Shown: positions 9,684 to 20,479 of the stretch, piece by piece
How the letters are laid out: every line of letters begins with the position of its first letter
How positions within the stretch are numbered: position 1 is the stretch's first letter
Assembly (NCBI RefSeq): GCF_013409005.1
Contig: NZ_JACBZO010000001.1
Coordinates: 1,178,001 to 1,242,000, forward strand
Direction of reading: 5' to 3'
DNA length: 64,000 bases
From: Demequina lutea
GTDB taxonomy: Bacteria; Actinomycetota; Actinomycetes; Actinomycetales; Demequinaceae
Notes under the pieces: model-generated
The model's database searches: none
Told to the model about the DNA's origin: nothing
Seen by the model: only the letters and a program-made list of their open reading frames with translations
Made by a program: the position numbers and the translations under genes

Positions 9684-12034
9684 GGGAGCACGATGCGCGG
9701 CTGATGCCCGCGGCGCTCGCCAGCCTTGTCTCATGTGCCTATGCGGGCGCTCAACGACAGTGGGACGCGGTAGCCCTTGGTTGGGGTGTCTCGGCGGTCA
9801 TCGCGATCGCCCTTGCGGTTGTCGCGGCGAGACTCACGCGGGGGGCGGGTCGCGTCCGGTGGCGACGCTGGAGGGATGTCGCGTCGGTGTGCGCGCTCGC
9901 TTGCGCGCTCACGGCCGTCGTGATGGCAACGGCGGCCGCGAGGTGGCATCACGACGTGCCCGAATGGGCTCGATCGCCCACGAGCGGCGAACGCGTCACG
10001 ATCGAGGGCACCGTGGTCTCGGATTCCAGGCCTGCGGGCAGGGACGCGTGGACGGGCGAGCGGCGGTGGAGCGTCGCCGTAGAGGCAGTTGAGGCGTGCA
10101 TTTCGCCATGCGCGGACGTGCGACCGGTGCGGATGACGGTAGATGTGGTCGGTGCCTCGGGAGAGGCTCCGCGGTTGGGCGAGAGGGTGCGCGTAGAGGG
10201 CCGCGCCTCGGGCTCGCAAGACACGAGGCGCGTCGTGACGGTGTGGAACGCCCGGATTACCCCTCTGAATGGGTCGAACCGGATGCTCGGGGTCGTCGCG
10301 TCTGTGCGGGATTCGGCTCGAGGCGCCGCGACCGACCTGCCAGACGAGGTCAGGGGACTCGCGTTGGGCATGACCATCGGGGACACGGCCGAAATGCCTG
10401 CAGGCCTCGCCGCGGCGATGCGCACGACGGGTCTGACTCACCTCACCGCGGTATCGGGTTCGCACTTCGCGATCGTCACCCTCGCGCTCGGGTGGCTGCT
10501 CAAGCGCGCGATTCGCCCACGGCCGGTTCGCGCCGTCGTGCTCGCCCTGGCGATGTCTCTGCTCGCGGCGTTGGTGCTGCCCGAGCCCTCCGTGCTGCGC
10601 GCATTGACGATGTCTCTCACCGTGGCGTTGGGTTGGTGGTGGGGCCGCCCGGCGCGGGCACTCCCTGCGCTTGGTGCGGGGCTGTTGGTGCTGCTGGTCG
10701 CCGAGCCGGGGCTCGCGGGTGCGATCGGCCTGCAATTGTCCGTCGTCGCCGTCATCGCGATCGTGGTGTGGTCGCCGCGACTGGCCGTCGTGCTGGGGAG
10801 GTGGATGCTCGCGCCACTCGCGCGCTCGGTAGCGGTGCCGCTGTCGGCGTGGCTCAGCTGTTGGCCGCTCCTGGTGGCGCTGAGGCCGGGTGTGGGCCCC
10901 TACGCAGTCCCTGCCAACCTGGTGTCCGCGCTCGCCGCGTTTCCCGTGACCGTGATAGGCCTCTTAGCCACCGTCGTCTCGACGCTGTGGTCCGGAGGCG
11001 GTGCGGCGCTCATGTGGGCGGCGGGCGTGTGCGCATGGCCCGTCGCGTGGTCGGCGAGAGCATTCGCTGCCGCACCTGGCGCGTGGATCGCTTGGCCCCT
11101 GGGAGCGGGAGGCATTGCGCTCGCCGCGGCCGTCACCGGCTGCGTCGTGCTCGCAACGGCCACCGCGCGCCTGAAGGTGGGGTTCAGGCTCGCCGCGGCC
11201 ATCGTCGCGGTGGTGCTCGCCGGAACGAGCCCCGCGTGGACCGTCACCGTCGGACCCGCGATGGACGACTGGCGGGTGGTCGTGTGCGATGTGGGCCAAG
11301 GAGACATGATGATGGTGCGTGTCGATTCCCGCTCGGCGGTTGTCATCGACACGGGCCCCGCCGGTGGTGCGGGCGCCTCATGCCTGCACCGTTACGGCGT
11401 CACGCATGTGCCCCTGCTTGTTCTCACACATCCGCACGCGGATCACGACGGCGCGGTGACCGAGTTGGCAGCCGTCGCGTCGATCGATGGGGCGTGGGTG
11501 TCGCCCGCGGCAACTCGCCCTGGCCACGATGTCGGGGCGCGAGACGCGGCATCGTCCGGAATCCCCGTGAGCGTGCCGCGACAGACAGACGCATGGTCCC
11601 AGGGCGACGTGTCGCTCGCGGTTCTTTACCCGCCGGCCTCGGTCGCGAACGCCTCCACGTCGAGCGAAATCAACGACGCGAGCATCACCGTCGCCATTCG
11701 CGCGGGCCCGCTCACGGTCCTCGCACTCGGGGATCTCGAGGAGGGAGGTCAGCGGGCCCTTGCTCGAATCCTGGGAGGTCCGGTCGTCGTCGACCTCGTC
11801 AAGGTCGCGCATCACGGGTCCGCCTCTCAATCACCGGTGCTTGCGAGCCTCATCACGGCTCGCGTGGCGGCCATCAGCGTGGGTGCGGGTAACCCGTATG
11901 GTCACCCCGCTCCCGAAACACGGGCGCTCTACGCCTCTCGAGCGCTCGCGGTGTTGACCACGGAGGAATGCGGCGACATCGCGCTGGGCGACAGTGCTGT
12001 GGCGTCCGGTTGTCCGGCGAGCATGGCAGGCTAG
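9680..12034 (+). CDS. comEC: ComEC/Rec2 DNA internalisation protein
   Basis: A 784-residue polytopic membrane protein, full length for the family. It has N-terminal hydrophobic segments, an OB-like region, the Competence domain with many transmembrane helices (GLTHLTAVSGSHFAIV is the family signature near residue 255), and a C-terminal metallo-beta-lactamase-like domain. That domain contains VLTHPHADHDGAV near residues 580-592 and AHHGSASQS later. It would form the channel that brings single-stranded DNA into the cell, with the C-terminal domain possibly degrading the other strand. The GTG start overlaps the comEA stop. No obvious lesion. Confidence 0.95.
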   Translation: MREHDARLMPAALASLVSCAYAGAQRQWDAVALGWGVSAVIAIALAVVAARLTRGAGRVRWRRWRDVASVCALACALTAVVMATAAARWHHDVPEWARSPTSGERVTIEGTVVSDSRPAGRDAWTGERRWSVAVEAVEACISPCADVRPVRMTVDVVGASGEAPRLGERVRVEGRASGSQDTRRVVTVWNARITPLNGSNRMLGVVASVRDSARGAATDLPDEVRGLALGMTIGDTAEMPAGLAAAMRTTGLTHLTAVSGSHFAIVTLALGWLLKRAIRPRPVRAVVLALAMSLLAALVLPEPSVLRALTMSLTVALGWWWGRPARALPALGAGLLVLLVAEPGLAGAIGLQLSVVAVIAIVVWSPRLAVVLGRWMLAPLARSVAVPLSAWLSCWPLLVALRPGVGPYAVPANLVSALAAFPVTVIGLLATVVSTLWSGGGAALMWAAGVCAWPVAWSARAFAAAPGAWIAWPLGAGGIALAAAVTGCVVLATATARLKVGFRLAAAIVAVVLAGTSPAWTVTVGPAMDDWRVVVCDVGQGDMMMVRVDSRSAVVIDTGPAGGAGASCLHRYGVTHVPLLVLTHPHADHDGAVTELAAVASIDGAWVSPAATRPGHDVGARDAASSGIPVSVPRQTDAWSQGDVSLAVLYPPASVANASTSSEINDASITVAIRAGPLTVLALGDLEEGGQRALARILGGPVVVDLVKVAHHGSASQSPVLASLITARVAAISVGAGNPYGHPAPETRALYASRALAVLTTEECGDIALGDSAVASGCPASMAG

Positions 12035-12039
12035 GTGTC

Positions 12040-13044
12040 GTGGCAGGCCCCCGATCATCCGCACGGTCCGACGCTCCGGCGTGGCACCGCGCCACACCGG
12101 CGCCCCTCGTCTTGGTGTCTGGGCCGGAGGCTCTCTTCGGTGCCCGCGCGGTCTCTTTGATGATCGACGCGGTACGCGCTCGCGACCCGGAACTCGACGT
12201 GCACAGGATCGAGGCGGCGACCTACAGGCTGGGCCAACTGCGCGAGGCGGTGAGTCCCTCGCTCTTTGGGGGCACCGCCGTGGTGGTGATCGAGGGCGCC
12301 GAATCGATGTCGGAAGACTTCCTCGTCGACGCGATTGCCTACGTCTCCACGCCCGACCCAGATGCCGTGGTCGTGATTCGGCACGGCGGCGGCAATCGAG
12401 GGAAACGACTCCTGGACGCGATGCGCTCTGCCTCAACGCCCGAATACGGGTGCGCGGCGGTCACGCGCGATTCCGACCTGGTCGACTTTGTCGCCTCGGA
12501 GTTTTCGCGAGCGGGCCGAAAGGGGTCCGCAGCGGCCGCGAGAGCGCTCGTCGACTCCGTCGGCTCGGATGTTTCGCAACTCGCTGCCGCGTGCGCCCAA
12601 CTCATGAACGATGTCGACGGCACGATCAACGATGCTGTGGTGGCGAGGTATCACGGCACGCGCGTGAACGCGACGGGCTTTGCCGTAGCCGATGCCGCCG
12701 TGACGGGGGACAGGGCCGCGGCGCTCGCTCTGGTTCGGCACGCGCTGGAAACGGGTGTCGACCCGGTACCGCTCGTCGCCGCGCTTGCGTCGAAGCTCAG
12801 GACGCTTGCCAAGGTCGGCGCGTCGAGGGGTAGGGGACTCGACCCCACTCGGGATCTTGGCATTGCGCCGTGGCAGGTCGACAGGGCGCGCAGGGAGCTG
12901 CGCACGTGGAATGCGGATCGCCTGGCCGCTGCTATTGAGGCGGTGGCTGCGGCCGATCATGCGATCAAGGGCGGCGACCGGGCGCCGGCCTTTTCCATCG
13001 AGAGGGTCGTGCGGATCGTCGCGGACCTCGCTGCAGACGCCTAA
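12040..13044 (+). CDS. holA: DNA polymerase III delta subunit
   Basis: The GTG at 12040, 5 nt after the comEC stop, gives a 334-residue protein. An in-frame extension further upstream lies inside comEC and is not needed. The protein shows the HolA pattern: a degenerate AAA+ clamp-loader fold with PLVLVSGPEALFGARAV, VVVIEGAESM, a C-terminal helical collar with FAVADAAVTGDRAAAL, and GDRAPAFSIERVV. It loads the beta sliding clamp as part of the gamma complex. comEA-comEC-holA is a common actinobacterial gene string. Confidence 0.93.
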   Translation: MAGPRSSARSDAPAWHRATPAPLVLVSGPEALFGARAVSLMIDAVRARDPELDVHRIEAATYRLGQLREAVSPSLFGGTAVVVIEGAESMSEDFLVDAIAYVSTPDPDAVVVIRHGGGNRGKRLLDAMRSASTPEYGCAAVTRDSDLVDFVASEFSRAGRKGSAAAARALVDSVGSDVSQLAAACAQLMNDVDGTINDAVVARYHGTRVNATGFAVADAAVTGDRAAALALVRHALETGVDPVPLVAALASKLRTLAKVGASRGRGLDPTRDLGIAPWQVDRARRELRTWNADRLAAAIEAVAAADHAIKGGDRAPAFSIERVVRIVADLAADA

Positions 13045-13110
13045 CACCCTTGTAGGGGACGAGGATTCCTGAAGGCGCCGGGCCTCAAGACCCGCTTCGC
13101 CGCGATATGC

Positions 13111-13134
13111 AAAAGACCCCGCCGCGGCGGGGTC
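13111..13134 (-). terminator. Rho-independent terminator of rpsT
   Basis: A perfect 20-nt palindrome (GACCCC...GGGGTC) at 13115-13134 is followed, on the minus strand, by TTTT (13111-13114). It lies 18 nt past the rpsT stop. The stem may also limit readthrough from holA on the plus strand, but the U-tract serves the minus strand. Confidence 0.85.
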
Positions 13135-13152
13135 AGCTGCATCGGATAACGA

Positions 13153-13413
13153 CTAGAGCGCGCCGACCTGCTTGGCGAGCGCCGACTTGCGGTTCGCGGC
13201 CTGGTTCTCGTGGATGACGCCCTTCGAGGCGGCCTTATCCAACTTGACGGACGCCTTCTTGAACGCGACCTCAGCGTTTACCTTGTCACCGGTGGCGATG
13301 GCCTCACGGACCTTGCGGACGTGGGTCTTCAGCTCCGACTTAACGGCAACGTTGCGCAGGCGCGACTTTTCGTTCGTAGCGATGCGCTTGATCTGGGACT
13401 TAATGTTTGCCAC
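13153..13413 (-). CDS. rpsT: 30S ribosomal protein S20
   Basis: An 86-residue basic protein with a GTG start at 13413, preceded by AAGGA at a good distance. The start [18 protein letters not shown] and the C-terminal half with [20 protein letters not shown] are diagnostic of S20, a 16S rRNA-binding primary assembly protein. An open frame continues about 78 codons upstream, but that stretch is not S20 sequence. It is transcribed opposite to holA and ends at a strong terminator. Confidence 0.97.
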   Translation of the reverse strand: MANIKSQIKRIATNEKSRLRNVAVKSELKTHVRKVREAIATGDKVNAEVAFKKASVKLDKAASKGVIHENQAANRKSALAKQVGAL

Positions 13414-13493
13414 GAGAATCCTTGAGTTTAACGACGAGGGTCGTGCGTCGCGGATGCGCGCACACGGTTTGACAGCATACCAGGATGGCCCGC

Positions 13494-14054
13494 CTAGAGC
13501 GAGCGCGTGATTCGGTCGAACAGGGGTCGGGCCATAATTGCCCCTTCTCTGCGCACATCGTCGGGGTGAACCCTGATGACGCGATCGAGGCGCACCTCGC
13601 TCGGACGCTCTTGACGGTCCCACGTACCTGCGCCAATGTCCAGCCACCTGCGGCCCCAGCGGGCCTCGTCTGCGGCGTCGCGGTCATGGTCTTTCGAGGT
13701 CAGCATGAGGGACAGCAACCATTTTCCGTCCCTGCCGATGACCAGAACCGGGCGGTCCTTGCCCTGGTTCGGGTCATCCTCGAACGGCACCCAGGTCCAC
13801 ACGATTTCGCCGGGGTCGGCCTTGCCGTCTAGCGCAGCGGAGTACTCGGGTCGCACGGTTCCGGTGAAGTCTCCCGGATATGCGCGGCGCCTCGCGTTCC
13901 CTGATCGGGTGGTGGAGCCGGGCTTTTGTCGATTGTCAGGGCGTGGTCGAGTGCGGCGCGGTGGCCTGGTCGAGCCGCGGCGCTTTTTGGACCGGTTGAG
14001 CACCGATAGTGCGCCGACAACGACGATCAGCGCGACAGCCAAAACCGGGTCCAT
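13494..14054 (-). CDS. Membrane-anchored PemK/MazF-like protein
   Basis: A 186-residue protein. The ATG at 14054 opens an N-terminal hydrophobic segment (residues 3-20), then a basic, proline-rich linker, then a C-terminal domain. That domain has [27 protein letters not shown], which matches the first strands and the basic loop of PemK/MazF endoribonucleases. No antitoxin-like gene is adjacent: the neighbours are the GGDEF/EAL gene and rpsT. A predicted membrane anchor is unusual for a free toxin, so a housekeeping or regulatory role of the fold is possible. Assignment to the fold is fairly firm; the activity is not. Confidence 0.75.
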   Translation of the reverse strand: MDPVLAVALIVVVGALSVLNRSKKRRGSTRPPRRTRPRPDNRQKPGSTTRSGNARRRAYPGDFTGTVRPEYSAALDGKADPGEIVWTWVPFEDDPNQGKDRPVLVIGRDGKWLLSLMLTSKDHDRDAADEARWGRRWLDIGAGTWDRQERPSEVRLDRVIRVHPDDVRREGAIMARPLFDRITRSL

Positions 14055-14135
14055 GACGACCGAGCGTACAAGGTGACGAGCCCAGCACAGGCGAGTCGCG
14101 CCCACGGCCCACGTTCACCGCGAGGCCAGTTCGTC

Positions 14136-15890
14136 CTAGTAGTTTGCCGCCGATCGAGCCCACCACGGCTGGACCGCGAGGTCTGAGTCGAAGTCGGAAG
14201 GCTCGACCGGGTCGATTGCGGGGGTCGGTGCCTCGGGAAGCCCCAAGGCAATTTCGGAGGGGGGCACGGCGTGGCCAAAGAGGAAACCTTGGGCGAGCGG
14301 CCAGCCATGGCGACGGGCCATCGCGAACTGGGCCTCGGTCTCGATGCCTTCGATGATTCCGAACATGTCGAGTGACCTGGAGAGCGCGGCGACCGCGGTC
14401 GAGATGCGGTCTCCTGTGCCCTTGTCGCCGAGCCTCAACGTGAATTCGCGTGCCAGTTTGAGCCCCGCGACGGGATTCTGCAGCACGGAGGACAGTGACG
14501 AATATCCGGTCCCAAAGTCGTCCAGGATGAGCTCGATGCCCATGTCGACGAGGGCCTTCAGGTCGGCGCGTGCGGCGGCGGTCGCCATGAGCATTCCGGA
14601 CTCGGTGATTTCGATCCCGAGTTGCCTCGCGTTCGCCCCCGTGGCGGCGAGAGTGTCTCGCACGACCCGGCTCAGATCTGCGGTGCCGATTTGGCGCGTC
14701 GACACGTTGACGAACACGCGTCCCGTGAAGTGCGGGCGGTCGACCAGGAACTTGCACGCCTCCTGAAGCACGATGGCGCCCAACGGAATCACCAGGTTGG
14801 CGTCCTCGGAAATGGGGATGAACTCGTCGGGAAGGAGCAGTCCGCGTTGCGGGTGCTGCCAGCGCACGAGCGCCTCGAAGGCGACGATTTCGCGAGTCTC
14901 CAGGTCGACGACGGGCTGGTAGTACACGACGAGCTCTCCGTCGCGAATGGCGGTACGCAACTCCGACTCGATGGATAGCCTCGTCATCGCCACTTCGCGC
15001 ATCGAGGCGTCGAACAGTTCCGCGCGGTCGCGACCGCCTTGCTTGGCGGCGTACATCGCAATGTCGGCGTTGCGGATGAGGGACTCAGCGGTGATCCCAC
15101 GAGTGGCCATCGCGAGGCCCGCGGACACGGTGGGCGCTAGCTCGTGCACGCCGATGGTGAAGGGTTGGCGGATGGCGTCGGTGATGGAGTGCATGACGGC
15201 GGTGGCCGACTCGATGTCCATGACGTCTTCAAGGACGACGACGAACTCGTCCCCGCCAAGCCGCGCGACGGTGTCGGCGCTGCGGACCGCGTCCTGAATG
15301 CGTTGCGAGATCTCGACGAGGAGCGAGTCGCCTGCGTCGTGGCCCAAGGAGTCGTTGACCATCTTGAAGTGGTCGACATCCAAGAAGATGCACGCGACGG
15401 TTGCGGCGCGAGGCTCGTGGGTCTCTAGGGCCCGCTCGAGGCGTTCCATCAGCAGGGTGCGATTCGCGAGTCCGCTCAAGTGGTCGTAGAGCGCACGGCG
15501 TTCGAGCAGGTCGCGCGCGCGGCGGATCTCCGTGACATCTTCGACCTGCGCCACGTAGTGGTGGCCGCGGGGGTCTTCTTCTGCGACCGTGTCTGACACC
15601 GTTACACGGGCCCAGATCGTGTCGCCTTCCCGATGGAGCAGGCGCTTATGTACCTGGTAGAACGGCAACTCACCTCGGGAGAGTTGCGCCATGAGTTCGA
15701 TGTCCCTGGGCAGGTCGTCGGTGTGGGTGTACTCGCCGAAGTGACGGCCCCTGAAGTGGTCGGCAGGCCTGCCAAGGATGCGGCCGAAGGCGTCGTTGAC
15801 CTCGACATACTGGCCTGACGAATCAAGAAGCGCCATGCCAATGGGGGAGTCCCTGAAGGTGAGCGCAAACATGTCACTACCCTTTGCCAC
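14136..15890 (-). CDS. PAS-GGDEF-EAL cyclic-di-GMP enzyme
   Basis: A protein of about 584 residues. The GTG at 15890 is chosen because GAGGAG sits a few nt before it; a GTG at 15908 would place that motif inside the gene. Domain order is an N-terminal PAS sensor (FRDSPIGMALLDSSGQYVEVN), a GGDEF domain with intact GGDEF and an RSAD I-site five residues before it, and an EAL domain with EALVRW and DDFGTGYSS. Both catalytic signatures look intact, so it could make and degrade c-di-GMP. No transmembrane segment is seen; sensing would be cytoplasmic. Confidence 0.93.
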   Translation of the reverse strand: MAKGSDMFALTFRDSPIGMALLDSSGQYVEVNDAFGRILGRPADHFRGRHFGEYTHTDDLPRDIELMAQLSRGELPFYQVHKRLLHREGDTIWARVTVSDTVAEEDPRGHHYVAQVEDVTEIRRARDLLERRALYDHLSGLANRTLLMERLERALETHEPRAATVACIFLDVDHFKMVNDSLGHDAGDSLLVEISQRIQDAVRSADTVARLGGDEFVVVLEDVMDIESATAVMHSITDAIRQPFTIGVHELAPTVSAGLAMATRGITAESLIRNADIAMYAAKQGGRDRAELFDASMREVAMTRLSIESELRTAIRDGELVVYYQPVVDLETREIVAFEALVRWQHPQRGLLLPDEFIPISEDANLVIPLGAIVLQEACKFLVDRPHFTGRVFVNVSTRQIGTADLSRVVRDTLAATGANARQLGIEITESGMLMATAAARADLKALVDMGIELILDDFGTGYSSLSSVLQNPVAGLKLAREFTLRLGDKGTGDRISTAVAALSRSLDMFGIIEGIETEAQFAMARRHGWPLAQGFLFGHAVPPSEIALGLPEAPTPAIDPVEPSDFDSDLAVQPWWARSAANY

Positions 15891-16023
15891 GTCTCCTCCT
15901 CGGTTCACCCTTGCCCGACACTATCGGGGAACGTTCTCACTATCGGCACAATGCGAAATACCTGAACCCCGCGTCATGGGACGATAGAGACCCCGCAGAT
16001 CGTCGAAGGAAGTTCCACCACTC

Positions 16024-17873
<1,850 letters not shown>

Positions 17874-17874
<1 letters not shown>

Positions 17875-19091
17875 TGGCCGACGCGGCCGCCGCCCCCGCA
17901 TCTGCGCCTGAACCAGAGCGCGACTTCGGCGTCTATGTTCACGTCCCCTTCTGCTCGGTCCGTTGCGGGTATTGCGATTTCAACACCTACGCGCCCGGCG
18001 AGGTCGAGGGCGCGACCCGCGAGGGATATGTGGACGCCGCACTGGCTGAGATGGGCTTCGCCCGCGGCGTGATGGGCGAGGACCCGCGCCCCGCTTCGAC
18101 CGTCTTCTTCGGCGGCGGAACGCCCACAATGCTCGATGCGGCGGCGCTCGCAAGGCTGCTTGACGGCGTGCGCGAGACCTGGGGGATCGCCGCAGGCGCG
18201 GAGGTCACGACCGAGGCGAACCCCGATTCCGTGTCGCGAGAGTCCCTCGCCGCCCTCGCGGCGGCGGGATTCACGCGCGTGAGCTTCGGCATGCAGTCCG
18301 CCGTTCCGCACGTCTTGGCGACCCTGGAGCGCACGCACAACCCCGCCAACGTCGAACGCGCTGTCGGGTGGGCACGTGAGGCGGGGCTCGCGGTGAGCCT
18401 CGACCTGATCTACGGCACACCGGGGGAGTCGCTCGCCGACTGGCGCACCAGCCTCGACACCGCGATCGCCCTCGCACCCGACCACGTGAGCGCGTATTCG
18501 CTCGTGATCGAGCCCGCCACCCGCATGGGCGGCCAGCTGCGCAGGGGCGAGATCGCCCCCACCGACCCCGACACCCAGGCCGACATGTACGAGGCGGCCG
18601 ACGACGCTCTCGCCGCCGCGGGCTATGCCTGGTACGAGGTGTCCAACTGGGCGCGCACTCCCGCCGACGCGTGCCAACACAACCTTGCGTATTGGCGTAG
18701 CGAGGATTGGTGGGGCATCGGCCCCGGCGCGCACTCATACCTGGGCCCGCGCGTCGGCGCCACCGGAGAGGCGATCCGCGCCACACGGTGGTGGAACGTG
18801 AAGCACCCTCTCGCCTACTCGCGGAGGCTAGCGGACGGGGACGACCCGGCCCAGGAGCGCGAGGAGCTCGACGACGACGCCGTCGTCCTGGAGCGCATCA
18901 TGCTCGGCGTGCGCCTTGCAGAGGGGCTGGAACTCGACGCCGTGCCCTCGCAGCGCAGGGCCGCGGTGGCGGGACTGGTGGCGGCTGGATTGGTCGACGG
19001 CCACGCGGCGGTGGGGCCCGGGCGACGAGTCGTGCTGACGCGCAAAGGGCGCCTGCTCGCCGATGCCGTGATCAGGGAACTGGCGCCCTAG
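17874..19091 (+). CDS. hemW: HemW-like radical SAM haem chaperone
   Basis: A 405-residue radical SAM protein with a GTG start that overlaps the lepA stop by one base. The cluster-binding motif CSVRCGYC (Cys27, Cys31, Cys34) follows YVHVPF, and FFGGGTPTML and SFGMQSAV are the usual HemN/HemW signatures. Length and the lack of an N-terminal extra cysteine fit HemW, a haem carrier, rather than coproporphyrinogen dehydrogenase HemN. The lepA-hemW-hrcA order is typical of actinobacteria and firmicutes. Confidence 0.92.
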
Positions 19092-19126
19092 CCGAGTAAA
19101 CCTAGACGCGAGCGTTGTGCTGGGAC

Positions 19127-19567
19127 CTACTTGATGAAGTTGATCGACAGCGGGATCCGGAAGTACTCGCCGTTGTAGGCCTTCACGCCGGCCACGATCG
19201 AGATGATGAAGGCGTACAGCACGTAGAGCCCCCACAGCGGCAGTGTGATGGCAAGGCCGACGATGAACAGCACCAGGCCCAACACCACGGCGCCCGCGCC
19301 AAACACGAGCGTCGTGATCTGCAGGTTGAGGTTCTGCTTGCCGTGGAAGGCCACGAGGGCGCTGCGGTCCTTGTACAGGAGCCAGATGATCAGCGGCGCG
19401 ACGAACGCGATCGTGCCCGCGCTCATCACCGAGGCAACGGCCGCGATGATGTGAGCCAGCATGGCCCACGTGCGCGCTTCGGATTCGAGCATCGGGGCGG
19501 GGGCGACGGGGACGTAGGGGCCGCCAGGTTGGGGCGGGCCCGTGGGAGGCGTGTTGGTGTCGTTCAT
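19127..19567 (-). CDS. DUF4870 membrane protein (paralogue 1)
   Basis: A 146-residue protein whose ATG at 19567 gives a proline-rich N-terminal tail (TPPTGPPQPGGPYVPVAPAP) followed by several hydrophobic segments. It contains ARTWAMLAHIIAAVASVMSAG, FVAPLIIWLLYKDRSALVAFHGKQNLNLQ and IFSIVAGVKAYNGEYFRIPL-like features of DUF4870. Function is unknown. It is the last of three same-family genes on this strand and is separated from the other two by a strong hairpin terminator, so it probably has its own promoter. Confidence 0.85.
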   Translation of the reverse strand: MNDTNTPPTGPPQPGGPYVPVAPAPMLESEARTWAMLAHIIAAVASVMSAGTIAFVAPLIIWLLYKDRSALVAFHGKQNLNLQITTLVFGAGAVVLGLVLFIVGLAITLPLWGLYVLYAFIISIVAGVKAYNGEYFRIPLSINFIK

Positions 19568-19582
19568 GTGACTAGTGTCGCA

Positions 19583-19631
19583 AAACACTCGGGGCTCCGC
19601 ATCGGCCGTATGACCGATGCGGAGCCCCGAG
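19583..19631 (-). terminator. Strong hairpin terminator between DUF4870 genes
   Basis: A perfect 18-bp inverted repeat (arms 19588-19605 and 19614-19631, 8-nt loop) is followed on the minus strand by TGTTTTG. It lies 25 nt past the stop of the 19657-20025 gene and should end that transcript before the next DUF4870 gene. Confidence 0.85.
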
Positions 19632-19656
19632 GTAGGTCAGGGTAAAACCCTGAGAA

Positions 19657-20025
19657 TTACTTGATGAGGCGAAGGCTGAACGGGTAGCGGTAGCTCTCGC
19701 CCTTGTTGGACTTCATCGCTCCCTGGATGCCGAAGATGATCGACATGATCCATGCCGCCAGGATCACGAGAATTCCGATGAGGATCACGGTGAGGATGAT
19801 TCCCGCGATGTAGGCGATCACCAGCAGGATGCCAAAGTTCAGGGCCTCCTTGCCCTCGGTGTTGACGAACGAGCTCTTGTCCTTGCCAATGAGCCACATG
19901 ATGAGCGGCGCAAGACCGGGAAAGAGGATGTTGCCTACGTGTGCAAGCGTCACATAGAGGCGAGCGTCGCTGTCGGACAGCGGTGCTGCGGGTTGCGCTG
20001 CGGGGGGCTGGGGCATCTCAGTCAT
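19657..20025 (-). CDS. DUF4870 membrane protein (paralogue 2)
   Basis: A 122-residue protein of the same family as its two neighbours. After a short Pro/Ala-rich head it has ARLYVTLAHVGNILFPGLAPLIMWLIGKDKSSFVNTEGKEALNFG, then hydrophobic helices, ending in KGESYRYPFSLRLIK. The KDKSSFVNxxGKEALNF segment is the family core. It overlaps the upstream paralogue by 8 nt, so the two are cotranscribed, and ends before the strong hairpin. Role unknown. Confidence 0.87.
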   Translation of the reverse strand: MTEMPQPPAAQPAAPLSDSDARLYVTLAHVGNILFPGLAPLIMWLIGKDKSSFVNTEGKEALNFGILLVIAYIAGIILTVILIGILVILAAWIMSIIFGIQGAMKSNKGESYRYPFSLRLIK

Positions 20026-20374
20026 CAGTTTTCTCCACTTTGAATTGGAACGGATAGTTTGAAGGTTCTCCCCGTCGCGCCAGCTTGAAGCCTGCCAAAC
20101 AGAAGTAAATCGCCACGACGGGAATTACCCACTGTGCCAATGTACCGAGAAAGCCCACCAAAGGCACGAACAATCTCACGGCAGTTGCGGCGAGGAAGGC
20201 GGCCAGCAACACCGTGGAGAAGCGTGCGGCCTTGGACGCCTCGCCTGCGGCGAACTCGTCGCGGTCGCGCTCCGCGAAATAGACGGCGAGGGGGATGAAG
20301 GGCCCCACGACGGCACCCAAATGAGCGGCGCCCGCCTTCGCGGTGTCGGGTCCCTCGTGGGCGGTGTAGGTCAT
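20018..20374 (-). CDS. DUF4870-like membrane protein (paralogue 3)
   Basis: A 118-residue, more divergent member of the same family. It has AHLGAVVGPFIPLAVYFAERDRDEFAAGEASKAARFSTVLLAAFLAATAVRLF and ends in RGEPSNYPFQFKVEKTDD, so the core pattern (soluble charged loop, then helices, then a YPF ending) is shared. It is the first gene of the pair with 19657-20025 and is divergent from hrcA across about 105 nt that include the CIRCE element. No function can be named. Confidence 0.75.
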   Translation of the reverse strand: MTYTAHEGPDTAKAGAAHLGAVVGPFIPLAVYFAERDRDEFAAGEASKAARFSTVLLAAFLAATAVRLFVPLVGFLGTLAQWVIPVVAIYFCLAGFKLARRGEPSNYPFQFKVEKTDD

Positions 20375-20441
20375 CGGCGTCCTCCGTTTGTCACCCTACC
20401 GGGCGCCGGCATCACGACGAGGCCGAGCCACCGGGCTAAGA

Positions 20442-20468
20442 TTGGCACTCACAGACCGCGAGTGCCAG
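20442..20468 (+). promoter_or_regulatory. CIRCE operator of hrcA-dnaJ
   Basis: TTGGCACTC, 9 nt, GAGTGCCAG: a perfect 9-bp inverted repeat with the invariant GCACTC-N9-GAGTGC core of the HrcA-binding CIRCE element. It ends 11 nt before the hrcA ATG, so repression and autoregulation are expected. Confidence 0.92.
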
Positions 20469-20479
20469 CGGGAGGCGTC

